DNA of 64,000 nucleotides, taken from the NCBI GenBank assembly GCA_949825065.1, contig OX463859.1, positions 18,495,220 through 18,559,219 on the forward strand. The letters run 5' to 3'. Below are positions 22,101-32,404 of the stretch, piece after piece (position 1 is the stretch's first letter; each line of letters begins with the position of its first letter). This DNA is from Odontocerum albicorne. Lineage: Eukaryota; Arthropoda; Insecta; Trichoptera; Odontoceridae. The position numbers were made by a program, and so were the translations under genes. The notes under the pieces were generated by a model. It saw nothing but the letters and a program-made list of their open reading frames with translations, was not told where the DNA came from and did not search any database.

Positions 22101-24684
22101 AAGTACCAGCCGGACAGGCAGCTAGGCGTGAGCTACATTCAGGACTACACGTGCAAGCAGTGCACACTGTGCAGGAAGCTCTTTGACTCTGAGGAGACTG
22201 CTGAGGTGCACACCAAGACCTATAAGCACTTCCAGTCATTCTTGCGGTTGCTCTACTCCAAGGGAGATTTTAAGAAGCCGGTTAGTTTTCATTTTTATTT
22301 TTCAAATGTAAAACTCCCACGTTCATAAATAAAATTAAGAATTCCTGGAAAAAACACTTAGATTATTAACAGATCAGCAACTCTGGCCATGACTACCGCT
22401 GACTAGAGACTGACAGTGATTATATTGTTCAAAGGACTGACAATTAAATTAATTTTGGTAAAATTTTAATGTTTTGTAATGAAACATTTTGGAATTAAAA
22501 GAATATAAAAGCAAAATTTATATAACATACTAATTAACTTCTCATTACTTATAAATTAAATATTCTCTACTTGTAACTTTTTTTAAGATTTGATTGAATG
22601 ATTTATAAAATGAAATTTAACAAAGTCTAGGTAATGATTAACTTTCTTTGTTCTATTTATTGAAATTTTAATTTAAAAAAAAAATAAAAAGTGCTGTTTA
22701 GAAATATGAAAGCATTTTTTTCATGACGCATACATTGTTTTTTAGTAATCCAATCATTCCTGCATCACCGAGGTGACTTCTTTGAGATATTTCAATCATA
22801 ATACTTAAATGGTTTTAACAACTTCTCTCGACTTCTGCATTAAACCTTATTTCTGACTTTCCACCAAAATTATGTGGAACATTTTTCTGTATATCCAAAT
22901 TTCAAAATTTCATGTGAAATTCAAGTTCTATAACACTTGTAAACTTCTGGATATGTCTTAGTTTCATGATTCAACACTGTACAAAAGTATATGCACTTGG
23001 ATATCCGCAGTTGAAGTTTACTTGTATGAATGTTGACCGATTGGAGTGTAAATTAGTAAATAACAAGGACAATTTTTGAAAGCAAGTTAATCTATTGCTG
23101 CAGGAGGTCACCAAACGTGAGGTTCCTAAGGATGGAGAAGGAGCCGAGGATGACGATGGCAACTGGAAGAGGCGTAAGCTGGATGACAGCGAAGCGAAGC
23201 CTGAAGCCGAGGAAGGAGGGGAGTCTTGCCAGGAGGGGGCTGCCAACCTTCAAGGTGATGATAATGCATAGTCCATCTCTTTGGCTCTGCTATTTTTAAC
23301 TTGAATAGACTAAATTTGATAACTAACTCTCATTAACAATAAAAATTACATCAATTTTATCCACATATTCATTTCTATACGCTTTTAAGCACTGAAAGTG
23401 TATTATATTGCAATAAGTAATATAAAAAGAGATAACTTTTCATGATGCAATCATAGTGGTGCACATCTTATTTTATAAATTGTTTCAACATTTTCATAGT
23501 GCACATGAACTGTTTTGTTTAGATGGTGGAGACTTGAACGGGGATCACAATGTGACTGAGTGTGACAGTGGCATCAACGCAGAGCAGGTCCAGGATCAGG
23601 AGATGCAAAACCCTCCGGATGAATCTATTCAAGAGGACAACCAGGAGCAGCAGCAGCAGCAGCAGCAGGAGGAGGTAACATTTTGTTCTTTTAAGCCTGA
23701 CATTTTTATTTGTGTATTGTCCAATAAAACATTTTTTTTACTTTGCTTAGGACTCTACACCAGGTTCCCTTTTTTAAATAATCAGCCCTCAACTTGCGTA
23801 CATTCAACAGTAGTAAATGTACAAGTACGAAGATTAATCCACTATTTCGTACTTGTACATTTTCTACTGACTAATTGAGTTTCGTGCGTTTAATTAGCTA
23901 TTTTTACTAGTCACAAGTCAGTCTAATGAATTAATTGAACATGAATGGCAACAAATGAAGATTATCAACCAGATACAAATTAATTCAATTCGAATTTATT
24001 TGTCAATATGTCTGAATATCTTATATTATCTGTTGTTTTACATTAAGCAGAGGTTTTGGGTGGGTGTTTAAAATAACCTCAGAGTTTTTTTTTTAAATAC
24101 AAAAAATTACGACCTCCCAGTGTCGAGTTGATAAAACACTTGTTTTCTAACCCGGGGATTGCGGGTTTGCTGGTATCCCAGTTTTTTTATGAAAAATTCC
24201 TGTCTGTTTTTCACTTTAAGCTTATGTAACACATTTCTGATGGGTTGAAAGATTTCTAAATTGCAATTAACCCACTATATAATGAAAATGTACAAGACTT
24301 TTATTTGAATATTTAACCGAGTTTCTGGAGAAGCGTAGTGGAAATTTACAATTTTCTTTTACTTATTTATTTTTATCTATTTACTTGTCGGAAGGATGAT
24401 TGGTGTTATCTGAGGGGAGAAGCACCGTTTTAAATTGTTACCCATTTTTATAGTTGCATGTGTTACCAGTATGACAAAGAATCTAATGGATATGTACACC
24501 TTGGTACTTCTCTTATGGTATATGTTAAGTGTAAATATAGATACAGGAAATTAATTCAATGTGTATTTTTGTTTTGAAACAACAGTTGCAGAAAGCTCCG
24601 CAGCAGGTTCCGGAATCTCCTGGTCGGACCACCCGTGGCAGAGGACGCGGGCGTGGACGTGGGGCTGCAAGGAATAGGATTTAA
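10132..24684 (+). CDS. Pep: Zinc finger protein on ecdysone puffs (Pep)-like, eight coding exons
   Basis: Coding exons read from splice sites and frame: 10132-10452, 14016-14167, 17050-17227, 20916-21264, 21811-22280, 23104-23254, 23523-23674, 24586-24684. Together they give 1872 nt and 623 residues, against about 716 for Drosophila Pep. The N-terminus is Gly/Arg/Ser-rich (MANRNRMSGGYNSNRREFGD...). Four C2H2 fingers of C-x2-C-x9/12-H-x5-H form are visible: C199/C202/H215/H221, C264/C267/H277/H283, C294/C297/H310/H316 and C451/C454/H467/H473. Acidic, Glu/Gln-rich tracts follow (residues about 355-420 and 490-591, with a CAG run), then an RG box (RGRGRGRGRG) before the TAA. Pep in flies is a nuclear protein of active puffs associated with hnRNP particles that binds nucleic acid; related vertebrate proteins include ZNF326 and CIZ1. 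All junctions are GT-AG except after exon 3, which is GC-AG; intron 3 splits finger 1. All exons are open, so the gene looks intact. Family assignment is by recalled similarity. Confidence 0.85.
10453..14015 (+). other. Pep intron 1
   Basis: Donor G|GTAAGT and acceptor CCGTAG|ATG, phase 0. AT-rich throughout apart from a tRNA-like SINE fragment near 10900-10990 and a less AT-rich stretch just before exon 2 (13690-14010). No other element recognised. Confidence 0.75.
10895..10990 (-). repeat. tRNA-derived SINE head (family 3), degraded
   Basis: On the minus strand TTGGCCTGATGGTTAGCATG resembles a polymerase III A box and GAGTTCAATCTTC a weak B box about 45 bases on. The closest relative in this window is the minus-strand copy at 46030-46165, which shares GGTTAGCAT. 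It is too damaged to be a functional tRNA. Confidence 0.4.
14168..17049 (+). other. Pep intron 2
   Basis: Donor AG|GTAAGC and acceptor CCCCTGCAG|C, phase 2. Contains one SINE (16128-16265) and otherwise AT-rich sequence in which I recognise nothing. Confidence 0.75.
16128..16265 (+). repeat. tRNA-derived SINE, family 1
   Basis: Head with A-box-like TAGTTGGTAAGATGCC and B-box-like AAGTTCAATTCC, then a unique tail TGGTTGGAAGAGATTGCCAT and AATAAACCCACCAGG. The same head and tail recur at 27071-27280 and in part at 24111-24290, showing a real family rather than a chance tRNA resemblance. Lies in Pep intron 2, sense orientation. Confidence 0.7.
17380..17440 (+). repeat. SINE family 1 tail fragment
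   Basis: GTTGATTGGAAGAAATT followed by AAAAATCCACCAGG aligns with the tail of the SINE copies at 16128 and 27071; the tRNA-like head is missing. Confidence 0.35.
18530..18595 (-). repeat. Possible hAT terminal fragment
   Basis: The minus strand reads CAGTGGTGGTCCGCGAG and then TTCGCTGGTCCGCAG, resembling the CAGTG...GGTGGTCCGCGG start of the hAT at 8750. Only one end is visible, inside the piggyBac-like element, and no target duplication can be assigned. Confidence 0.25.
18665..18791 (+). mobile_element. 127-bp pogo/Tigger-like MITE
   Basis: Left end CAGTCAACTCCAGTTATAGT and right end complementary with few differences (ACTATAACCGGAGTTGACTC), flanked by TA on each side (18663-18664, 18792-18793). 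The CAGTC start and TA target fit pogo-type Tc1/mariner elements. It has no coding capacity and is nested in the piggyBac-like element. Confidence 0.7.
19086..20352 (-). mobile_element. Mos1-like mariner element, near full length
   Basis: 1267-bp element with inverted ends TTGGGTGTACAAATTAGTT and AACTAATTTGTACTCCCAA, flanked by TA (19084-19085 and 20353-20354). Length and ends fit mariner of the mauritiana (Mos1) group. It lies antisense in Pep intron 3 and is the best preserved mariner here, but its transposase carries a frameshift, a nonsense codon and a short deletion (see the pseudogene entry). Confidence 0.88.
19198..20179 (-). pseudogene. mariner transposase pseudogene (mauritiana type)
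   Basis: Start at 20179 (MSNFVLNKQHLREV). The N-terminal helix-turn-helix part runs to a stop near 19826, with CREWFRRFKDGDF and AESLGVTQQAVS typical of the two DNA-binding motifs. A frameshift at about 19800 leads into the catalytic part: TGDEKWIFYNPKKK (first Asp), LCIWWDQRGVVYYE, LLHDNARP (second Asp) and PPYSPDIAPSDYWLF (third Asp). Only 29 residues lie between the second and third aspartates instead of 34, so about 15 bases are missing. A TGA near 19273 stands where Trp is expected; the frame then continues to about 19198. It cannot make active enzyme. Confidence 0.85.
21265..21810 (+). other. Pep intron 4
   Basis: Donor GATG|GTAGGT and acceptor CTGTTCCCAG|TG, phase 1. AT-rich, nothing recognised. 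Confidence 0.7.
22281..23103 (+). other. Pep intron 5
   Basis: Donor AAGCCG|GTTAGT and acceptor ATTGCTGCAG|GAG, phase 0. AT-rich, nothing recognised. Confidence 0.7.
23808..23869 (+). repeat. 24-bp-arm inverted repeat (hairpin) in Pep intron 7
   Basis: Arm 23808-23831 begins CAGTAGTAAATGTACAAG and pairs with 23846-23869 with one mismatch; the loop is 14 bases. In RNA this is a strong stem. The CAGTAG...CTACTG borders could also mean a tiny fold-back MITE. No clear target duplication is visible. Confidence 0.8.
24111..24290 (+). repeat. SINE family 1, degraded copy
   Basis: GACCTCCCAGTGTCGAGTTG at the head corresponds to the GACCTCTGTGGCTTAGTTGG of the copy at 27071. Further on, GGTTGAAAGATTTC and GCAATTAACCCACTA align with the family tail. 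Lies in Pep intron 7, sense strand. Confidence 0.5.
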
Positions 24685-25160
24685 GTCCTGCCCCTCTGCT
24701 TGAAACGAGTGATCCAACTCTAGCATTCTTAATCACTTAATAGTATCCACTTAACACTGATGTTTTAGAAGTAACTCGGATATGTTGGATTAGTCCAGTC
24801 TCAGTGTAAAATTGTTCACAGTAAAAGTGCATTTCTCATATATCAGGTTTCCATGAACCAACAGTTTGCATCATATACTCTTATTCCTACAATTGTTTTC
24901 AAAAGCCAATTATTTCCAATAATTATAAAAATATTGGTGCATTAAGATTTTTTCCTTGTGGAATTTTCTTCATTCTTCACTCGAGATTTCTAAGTCAAAA
25001 TACAATTTTTCCCTGTTTTTCTACTTTCCAAGCTTGAACACCTATATTATGTCTTGATATTGGATTGGTATCTGGGAGTTACTTCCTTTTAAATCATTAT
25101 ATTTTGTCAATTAAGTAATTTCCAAATCTTGTTATTTATCAATAAAAAATATTTGGTTAA
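24685..25160 (+). terminator. Pep 3' untranslated region and candidate poly(A) signal
   Basis: After the TAA at 24682-24684 the first clear AATAAA is at 25141-25146, giving a 3' untranslated region of about 475 bases if used. Later candidates exist near 25395 and 26051, so the true end could be farther. Confidence 0.45.
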
Positions 25161-27070
25161 CTATTCCAATTTTCTTTAAAACGAGGAAGATAAATTTCAT
25201 ATACTTTTTAATTATTTCTCTCATGCTGCCATTTATATTTTGAATAGTTGAGTGAAAATTTGTGGTACTTAGTGATTAGAACTAGCTTTGGGTTATTCTT
25301 AATATACTGTTTTTTTCTTTTAATAGTATTGACATATTCTACAATTTTTTGATAGAAGCACATGCCTATTGTTAACTGGCGACACTTACCGTATAAATAA
25401 ATACTAGAAGAAGAGGAAACAGTTATAATATATCTAAAACTTTCATATTATCTGAAGTCACTAATGTATTGAACCCCTTAGTAGTTTTACATGTTTACAT
25501 TTATATAAACTAGCCAATTGTATAAGGCATATATATATTTATATATATGTATTTCTTAGGGTGGAATGTCCAAGTTGATACCTTAGCACTACTATTATCC
25601 GTATATTAACATTATCAAAATATATGGTTTGTGTCCAATATCCTATTTGTTTTTTTATGTCATTTTTGCACCCTTCAAGTTATAAGTACAAGCCCATAAG
25701 TCGCGCTTCTATTCAATGTACTGTGGACCTTGTGGCTTCAGCTCTTGCACCAACTGGATTTTATACGGAAAGAGGTGCAAATTGCTTCTTAAGATTGAAG
25801 TATTGTTCGAGACATTCCGAGCTGAACTGAACATTGTCTACTTGAAGTTGCTTGATCATTAGCAACATTCTCTTGTACCCTTTGAATATTCTTATTAGTT
25901 TGCATAGAACGCGGGTTTCAAACTCTAAGCAAGTCAACTGATCCATGCTGTCGAAAACATGCAATTAATATCCTAATCATTGATCTTGCTGGACAATCTC
26001 CATCAATAAAATAACATCGATATGAACAATGTGTTGACTCTTGATTTGCAAAATAAAGTTTGATCATTTTTATTAGTTTCTGTGTTAAATTCTTCATAAT
26101 AAAAATTAAGAATGCTTCTTAAATTATTTGAAAAAAATAAACTAAAAAATTATGAATGTGTAAAATTGGAGCGCGACATGTGGGGGCACCCTATAGTTTA
26201 TTCTAGACTTTATAGGAAAACATGAATCATTCGTTGAATAAAATAAATCTGAGCTTACAAGCCAAGTTCTCAAAAGATCATGGTGTGATGTGTTTTTTCA
26301 GAACAAAGACTTGTTACTATTATAAAGTCAAAATGTTAATATAAAATAGAATTTTTAAAGGTAATTTTTTTGAATACTGGACAATATTTATTTGCTTTTA
26401 ATTAATGAATCAATGTTTGTTTGACCAATACAATTTCAATTGGTTGTCTGAAAGGGAAATAATACAACAGTGATGTAAACCTAATTATTCATAATTCACT
26501 TTTAATGGAAGGGAGACCCTGAAAAAGAAAATGAGTGTCTGTTAAAATTTATGTATAGACAATTGGAGTCTGATAATTTAAAATATATTATTTTGCTATA
26601 CATATGGAACAAATAAAAAAGCTGTTTTTTATTCTGCCATATATATCAGACTGGCGGCTTTCAATGAATTTAGCCTTTTTAACCTCGTTAATTATTCTGC
26701 TATCTTCATTATTTTTAAATCTAGAATGTTATATTGATTTCTCAAATATATGACATCACTTTTTAATGTCGAATAATTTTAATGTGTTTTTCAAGAAATT
26801 AATATTGATTTAGTTACAAAGTTACTTCATTACATTACTGGAGGGGTTATAGAGAATATTTAAAAAATTAACCGGTTTAAAAATTGTTGGAGTTTCTATA
26901 TCAATTTAACAAGAATTATTTAAATTTAAATCGGTTATGGAAAATTAGGTTCATGTGATATTGTCTTAACTTCTCAGAGATTAAATCCAGCTTAAATATG
27001 GTTCATTAAATGTCTGGATAAAAAGTCTTATAGAACTATGCAATTTTTCAGGTTTTACAGCAATACTTAT
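25161..27070. other. Intergenic AT-rich DNA
   Basis: No gene recognised. Short frames around 25624-25960 are on both strands, less AT-rich than their surroundings, and resemble nothing I can name. Confidence 0.4.
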
Positions 27071-27280
27071 GACCTCTGTGGCTTAGTTGGTAAGATACCT
27101 GTCTTCCAACTTTGAGGTTGCAGGTTCGATTCCCATTGGAACCTAGACTTTTAAAAAAAGATTCCAGTCTGGTTTTTCAATTAAGGCCTCATTAACATCT
27201 TTATGGTTGGTTGGAAGAGATCGCCACATTGCAATAAACCCGTCAGGTTGTACTGTGTACATATAAGTGCAATACAATAG
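27071..27280 (+). repeat. SINE family 1, best preserved copy
   Basis: The head GACCTCTGTGGCTTAGTTGG with a following GTAAGATACC is A-box-like, and GCAGGTTCGATTCCCATTGG is a good B box. A linker (CCTAGACTTTTAAAAAAA, TTCCAGTCTGG) follows, then the tail TGGTTGGAAGAGATCGCCAC and AATAAACCCGTCAGG. This copy defines the family used for the other calls. Confidence 0.75.
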
Positions 27281-27859
27281 AATATATCACTACCTCCAGA
27301 ATTATTTTAGTAAAATGTAGAAATATTAAACCAACTTAATAAGGAAATTAATTACATTTATATTTTATTGAGTTAAATTCCTATTTTTGTTGCATCTTTT
27401 CTTATTTTATATTTCCAAGTAAATTTTTACTAAATGTGGGAAGTATTTTCTTTTTTATATCCTTAGATATATAAGAGTATCAATAAATAAGTATGTGGAT
27501 AAAAAAATGTTTTTTTAAGAATAAATCTACCTTTTGAATTCCCCCAATGCCCATGTTCCAACAGTTTACAGGAAAACAAGACTAGAGCCGTCAAGACAAT
27601 AATTAAAATGGTAAGGGAATTGTGCATTTTGCCCAATTCATCATATGCTCTAATTTCACACTTTTTTAGTATGCAAAAGTCAAAATTAAAGCTATTAAAA
27701 AATGCCGAAGTGGAACGTTCGAACAACAGTTTAGCCAAAAATGTCCCAAGTTATTTTTATTCAATAATGAGCCTATTGTTCCACTGTATTTCCAGACATG
27801 TTTCTATAAAAAAAAACTGATAATTGGGTAATAAACAAACATTTATATTCTGTATAAAT

Positions 27860-28220
27860 GTCATCCATGTCAATCAAGTTGATAAATCTAAGTATTTGGG
27901 TGCCACAATTACTGGGAATAAGCTGCCTTAATAGGTTAATTAATAATCCTAATGGATAGGTACAGCTAGTAGTGCATTAAATAATATGAAAACGGGATTC
28001 CTTAGCATTGAGTTGTGATTAAATTTGGCTGTTGGGTATGTGTATTCTGCCTATTTTACTATATGGCTATGAATTTTGGCATGTTACATAGTCCCATGAG
28101 AGATGACTCAATTTTGAGAACCTATGTCTCTGGATGATTGATGGGTGTCAGGTGGTATGATCACACGGCAAATGAAGCAGCAGTATTCTATAACCATAAG
28201 AGGTGCAGAAATTGGATATT
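27860..28220 (+). pseudogene. Non-LTR reverse transcriptase relic
   Basis: Fragments across frames read SKYLGATITGNK (about 27890), then LPILLYGYEFWHVT (about 28050), then residues like the usual RRMLGVRWYD segment (about 28130). This is the thumb/C-terminal part of LINE ORF2 proteins. Heavily decayed, no continuous frame. Confidence 0.5.
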
Positions 28221-29924
28221 GACTGGTTGGCCATTAAGTTATTCTACTACATAGTATTTAAAACAATAAACTCAATTTTTCTCCTAAGTTCTAGGCGGCA
28301 ATAAGCATTTGAATTGTCATTGACATGGAAGGAGCATACTTTTTTTTCTCTTCCATTTTTCGAGTATCATGAATGGAACTGAAATATTCATTGCTGATTC
28401 AACACTTGACAGTGATGTGTCGAGTATCGATGAACTCTTGATCATTTTTCAAGGAGTAAATCACCATTTTTGGAAATATATCAATGAGGGAGCCGATGAC
28501 TCAAGATGATCTTGAGAAGGTTCAATCTATACACATCCTAAGAGGTGTAACATTTTTAAGTGGCAGAATTTCTGGAGTTCAGAGATCTGATAGGAGAGTA
28601 ATTGAACTTTTCGGATAAGTGCTCTGTTGGTAATCCCAAGTATAGTCTCGTCATTGATTGACTAGGATCATAAATGATTACCTTGACTGGTTGAAGGAAT
28701 ATGGTTGAATTCATAGTCCCGCTTAAGTACTAAATTCTAATCTTAAAATTTCATGATTTCCATCCAGTGAGGTAATGAAACCATGTGAATCCTTTATTTA
28801 AGAAAGCTATCACAGATTTGTATGAAATTTAACTTAACAGCGGACCCCTTACATATATCTAATTTTGAACAGCATCATGGGGAGAATTGCATACTAGAGG
28901 CCAATGCTCTTAGTTTGTTCTCCTCCCCCTACAGTATGCAGGACTACGTCATTATTACATGTTATTGAACCTGCCAAAAAAACTAGAAATTAACATGTTC
29001 AGTGCTGAAAATGCGTATGATAAACTTTTACTGTGTTCAAAAAGCGTATCACCGTTTTATGTTGAATTTCTTTCGATAAGCTAAAAAAATAAATTAACCT
29101 GGAGTGGCCTATGACTTGGCTCTCTGCCTACTCTGACAGGGAAATTGTATGTATGCGTAATCTTCAAAATCCTGGTTTGTCATTTATGAGTCATTAGATT
29201 TAAATCTAATGATATAGAAAAGGCAAGATGTTTTTTTCGGAATGGTGATATTTTGCTTCAAAGTGTAATAAGAGGGTTGCACGGGTGGTACTCATTTATG
29301 CTGGTTGACTGATGGAGAACGGAAAAAGGATCACAAAGCAAACCCTGGAATCGTGATTTAATATAATATCTGTATGGGTGTGATAGCTTTATGAGACCAG
29401 TACATCTCATGCTACATCATGCTCTGATAAAGACAATCCTAGTAGATTATCAGAGGACATGATAAAGCAAACTAAGGAATAATTTTAAAATTGGCGTGTA
29501 TATTGAAAATATAAAAATCTCAATATCTATAGTGAATAACAATTATAAAATTCAACGGGCAATTTGACATTGACAATATTACCTCTGATGTTTGTGTTAG
29601 ATATTTAGATTATTATGACAGGAAAAGACTGATGGAAATATTGTAGAAAATTCTGAGGCAATTTTCAAGCCACTGTCTCCAGTTAGTGAAGCCAATTTAA
29701 TAAACATAAGTACGTAAGAGCAGAAAAATTGGTAAAGATAAAAAAGCTATATAGTAATATTGTTTTGGGATTAATAAGTAAAAAATGCATTTTAATTATC
29801 AAGAACACGATTTATTGAAAAATAATTTTGTTACAATAATAATACAATTTATATGGTGCTGTTTAGAGCCAACTTTTCAAGGGCGCTCGATAAAATAAAA
29901 GTTAACTTTACTATCTAATAAATA
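28221..29924. other. Intergenic DNA with a dispersed repeat
   Basis: No gene recognised. Positions about 28994-29150 share TTCAGTGCTGAAAA, an ATAAACTTTT box and following sequence with 36926-37010, so this is part of a dispersed repeat of unknown type. Confidence 0.35.
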
Positions 29925-30840
29925 CTACCTTGATCAAAAAGTTTTAGGGCTTGATTCATAAAATCGAAAATACAAGTTTATTCATCAAAATCGATATGGT
30001 CCCCTTCAAAGTACTTCCCATCGACTGCAACGCACTTTCGCCAGCGCTTGATCCAATCCTCGAAACACTGCTGGTACTCAATTTTCGGTATGTCCATCAG
30101 AGCAGTCTTCGATTTTTTCATGACATCCTCTCGGGTGCTGTAACGCATTTCGCGAAGCGGGTTTTTTAAGTCTGTTGAACAGGAAAAAGTCGCAGGGTGC
30201 CAGATCAGGTGAATGCAAAGGCTGTTGGATAGTAATTGTGTTGTTTTTGGTCAAAAACTCATGGAAATTATGTCTTTCGCAATTTCAACGCGGCCCTTTT
30301 TTTGCTTGAAATGAGGTCTTTCGGCACCAGTTTTGCAGCGACACGTCTGAGGCCCAAATCACTACCCAAAATGTCTTGAGCGGATCCATAAGCGATGTTA
30401 AAGTCCTCTGCCAGCTCTCTGATGGTCAATTTGCGGTTTTCGGCCAACATTTCTTTGGTTTTATCGATGTTTTCATCGGTTTTCGACTGCCACTGCGTTC
30501 GCCATCCTCGACCGACACGACCACTTCTGAAGCGTTCGTGCCACCAAAAAACACTTCTCCAACATTTCCAAGGTCTGCGGACCGTTAAATCCATTTTTCA
30601 CACAAAATTTAATGCAAACTCGTTGATGCCATTTTCAAACTTGTAAAAAATCGAAAACACGCACAAAAGTAGATGTACTCAGTACAGCGTAACTTTTACA
30701 AATGTCAAGCTATGACGCTGAAATTTGGAGAGAAGTGTCAATGATAGATGTGGTAACCTAACAAAAAAAGAAAAGAATTCCAATCGGGTGGCTGACAGCG
30801 CCACACGGTGGCCGGTCCTAAAACTTTTTGATCAAGGTAG
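29925..30840 (-). mobile_element. Internally deleted mariner element
   Basis: Perfect inverted ends (first bases CTACCTTGATCAAAAAG, 24 bp in all) with TA at 29923-29924 and 30841-30842. The minus strand holds the transposase N-terminus (from 30594: NIDKTKEMLAENRKLTIREL, DFNIAYGSAQDIL) and, after a junction near 30270, the C-terminal part with LHSPDLAPCDFFLF (about 30190). The region with the first two catalytic aspartates is gone, so the 916-bp copy is non-autonomous. Perfect ends suggest it is young. Confidence 0.87.
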
Positions 30841-31447
30841 TATTTCGACATTTCTTATACTTTGACATTTTATTTTGTAGAGGAAAATCACTCGCAATCA
30901 CTAGTTATCATTGGATTTAAAATTATCTGGTGATAATTAAACAAAATAAAAAAGAGTTTGTAATAATATTTGCAGACTTGAAAAGTTAATTTCTATATTA
31001 GTAGTTGAAGCATATTGCTTGCTAAATATGCCATGAATTAAAGAATGGCTAAACATATTTGGTTGTTTTTGCACCCATGTTCCCAATTATATTTTTTAAT
31101 ATTTAATAATAAATTACTTTGTTATTCCACTAATTACATTAATCTCTGTGATACATATTTCCAACTCCTATCTTGAGGCTTTCTTTTAAGAGGGTTATAA
31201 ATCTTTTACGAGAGTAATAATTAGGTCAAACTGGTATCAAGTTTCATTGGAAGTGTACTGCGCATACTTCAAATTGTATCTAGGGTTCATACAGCCTGTC
31301 GAGTCTTGAGATAGGCGGTGGAAACATGTGTCGCAGGAATAAATGTATAGTAGAATAACTAAGTAATTAATTATTCTGATGTGGAGTTCCTCAAAGTTCA
31401 AGCCGAAACCTATTATATTTTTTAAGGAAAAAAACTAAAAAAAAGCC
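30841..31447. other. Intergenic DNA downstream of the SLX9-like gene
   Basis: AT-rich. Would contain the 3' untranslated region of the minus-strand gene ending at 31448. No poly(A) signal is assigned with confidence. Confidence 0.35.
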
Positions 31448-31981
31448 TCATGATTTAACAGAATTTTTTGCTCTACCCATGAGATGTTTCAACATATTAA
31501 TGTCCTTGACCATTTGCCTTTTCCGTTTACCTTTCTTCTGAATTCCTTTGCTTTTCTTTTCTAATTTCACATATTCTTCCTCTTCATCCTTGACAATAGT
31601 TTTCTTATCAGCATTAACACTTTGAAATAGTGGAAGTTGTGCCTTAGGAAGTTCACCATTACCTTTTTTACCCTTTTTAAATTTCTTATTTTTAGTTTCT
31701 GCTTCTTTTATTGTATCGATTTTTTGTTTCAAAATTTCTTTTTTGAGTTTTAATTTATCTGTCTTTTTTATTTGTTTCTTTATTCCAAATTTATTTTTCA
31801 TTGATTTGAATGAGCGTACACTGGCTAAGTCAAAGTCTTTGGGTAAGACTTGTGAAATGCTTTGTGGTATCGGATCAATGTTTGGAAAATTGGTTTCAGT
31901 TTTGTCATTTTGTTCATCATTTTTGTTGATAGCTGTGGTAGGCGGTTTGGTTTTCACACGTAGTTTTTTAATTTTGCCCAT
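31448..31981 (-). CDS. SLX9/FAM207-like ribosome biogenesis protein
   Basis: 177-residue, very basic lysine-rich protein. It opens MGKIKKLRVK, has VRSFKSMKNKFGIKKQIKK (about residues 55-73), then DKLKLKKEILKQKIDTI (about 75-91), and ends with KGKRKRQMVKDINMLKHLM. This pattern (MGK start, S-V-S-K-S-K box, K-L-LKKE-LKKIDTI box, K-RKKQMV-DI-LFK-L tail) is what I recall of the SLX9/FAM207 family, which acts in 40S pre-ribosome maturation and export in yeast. The usual HPAFKANP-type tail is missing, so the protein is short at the C-terminus or another exon lies downstream. A splice-acceptor-like TTTCTTTTTCAG lies just upstream on the minus strand (exon start about 31995), suggesting a 5' untranslated intron. 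It converges with Pep. Naming is tentative; that it is a real gene is more certain. Confidence 0.6.
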   Translation of the reverse strand: MGKIKKLRVKTKPPTTAINKNDEQNDKTETNFPNIDPIPQSISQVLPKDFDLASVRSFKSMKNKFGIKKQIKKTDKLKLKKEILKQKIDTIKEAETKNKKFKKGKKGNGELPKAQLPLFQSVNADKKTIVKDEEEEYVKLEKKSKGIQKKGKRKRQMVKDINMLKHLMGRAKNSVKS

Positions 31982-32404
31982 TTTTTATTAAATTCCTGAA
32001 AAAGAAAATAGATCAATTTTTTATTATTGTTGATATAATTTAATTGATTGTATTTGATTATTTTTTTACTTTCCGTGTTATACTATTTCAAACATATATG
32101 TATCCTGAATTGTTAGTTTTTTTGGAAGATGTTGATAAATTATCTTGTTTTATAATTGTTACTGTGATATGTAAAGTAGAGGAAGATTAAGGTATGGTTG
32201 GATGAGTGAGTCTCTATTATCTCTGCTTATTTTGATAGGAAAACAGCATGATGGTAGACAACATAATTTTTTGTCAAATATATCTGATAATCCTATCAAA
32301 TGATTGAATTATACTATGTTTCTGCTGTTTACCATACAACCTGTGCAGGATTATTGCCACATCACTATTTATTTTCACTACTCAGGATGTTTAAGGACAT
32401 TGTA
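31982..32404. other. Upstream flank of the SLX9-like gene
   Basis: AT-rich. No upstream exon or promoter motif can be assigned. Confidence 0.35.

Larger units (their letters stand above)
23675..24585 (+). other. Pep intron 7
   Basis: Donor GAGGAG|GTAACA and acceptor GAAACAACAG|TTG, phase 0. Holds a long hairpin (23808-23869) and a degraded SINE (24111-24290). Confidence 0.7.

Noticed and set aside
25624..25964. Opposing 67-68-codon frames
   Set aside because: Less AT-rich than their surroundings, but no recognised family, no splice signals and no second copy.
27075..27150. Possible tRNA gene
   Set aside because: A and B boxes exist but the sequence belongs to a repeated SINE family with a long non-tRNA tail; no acceptor stem closes.
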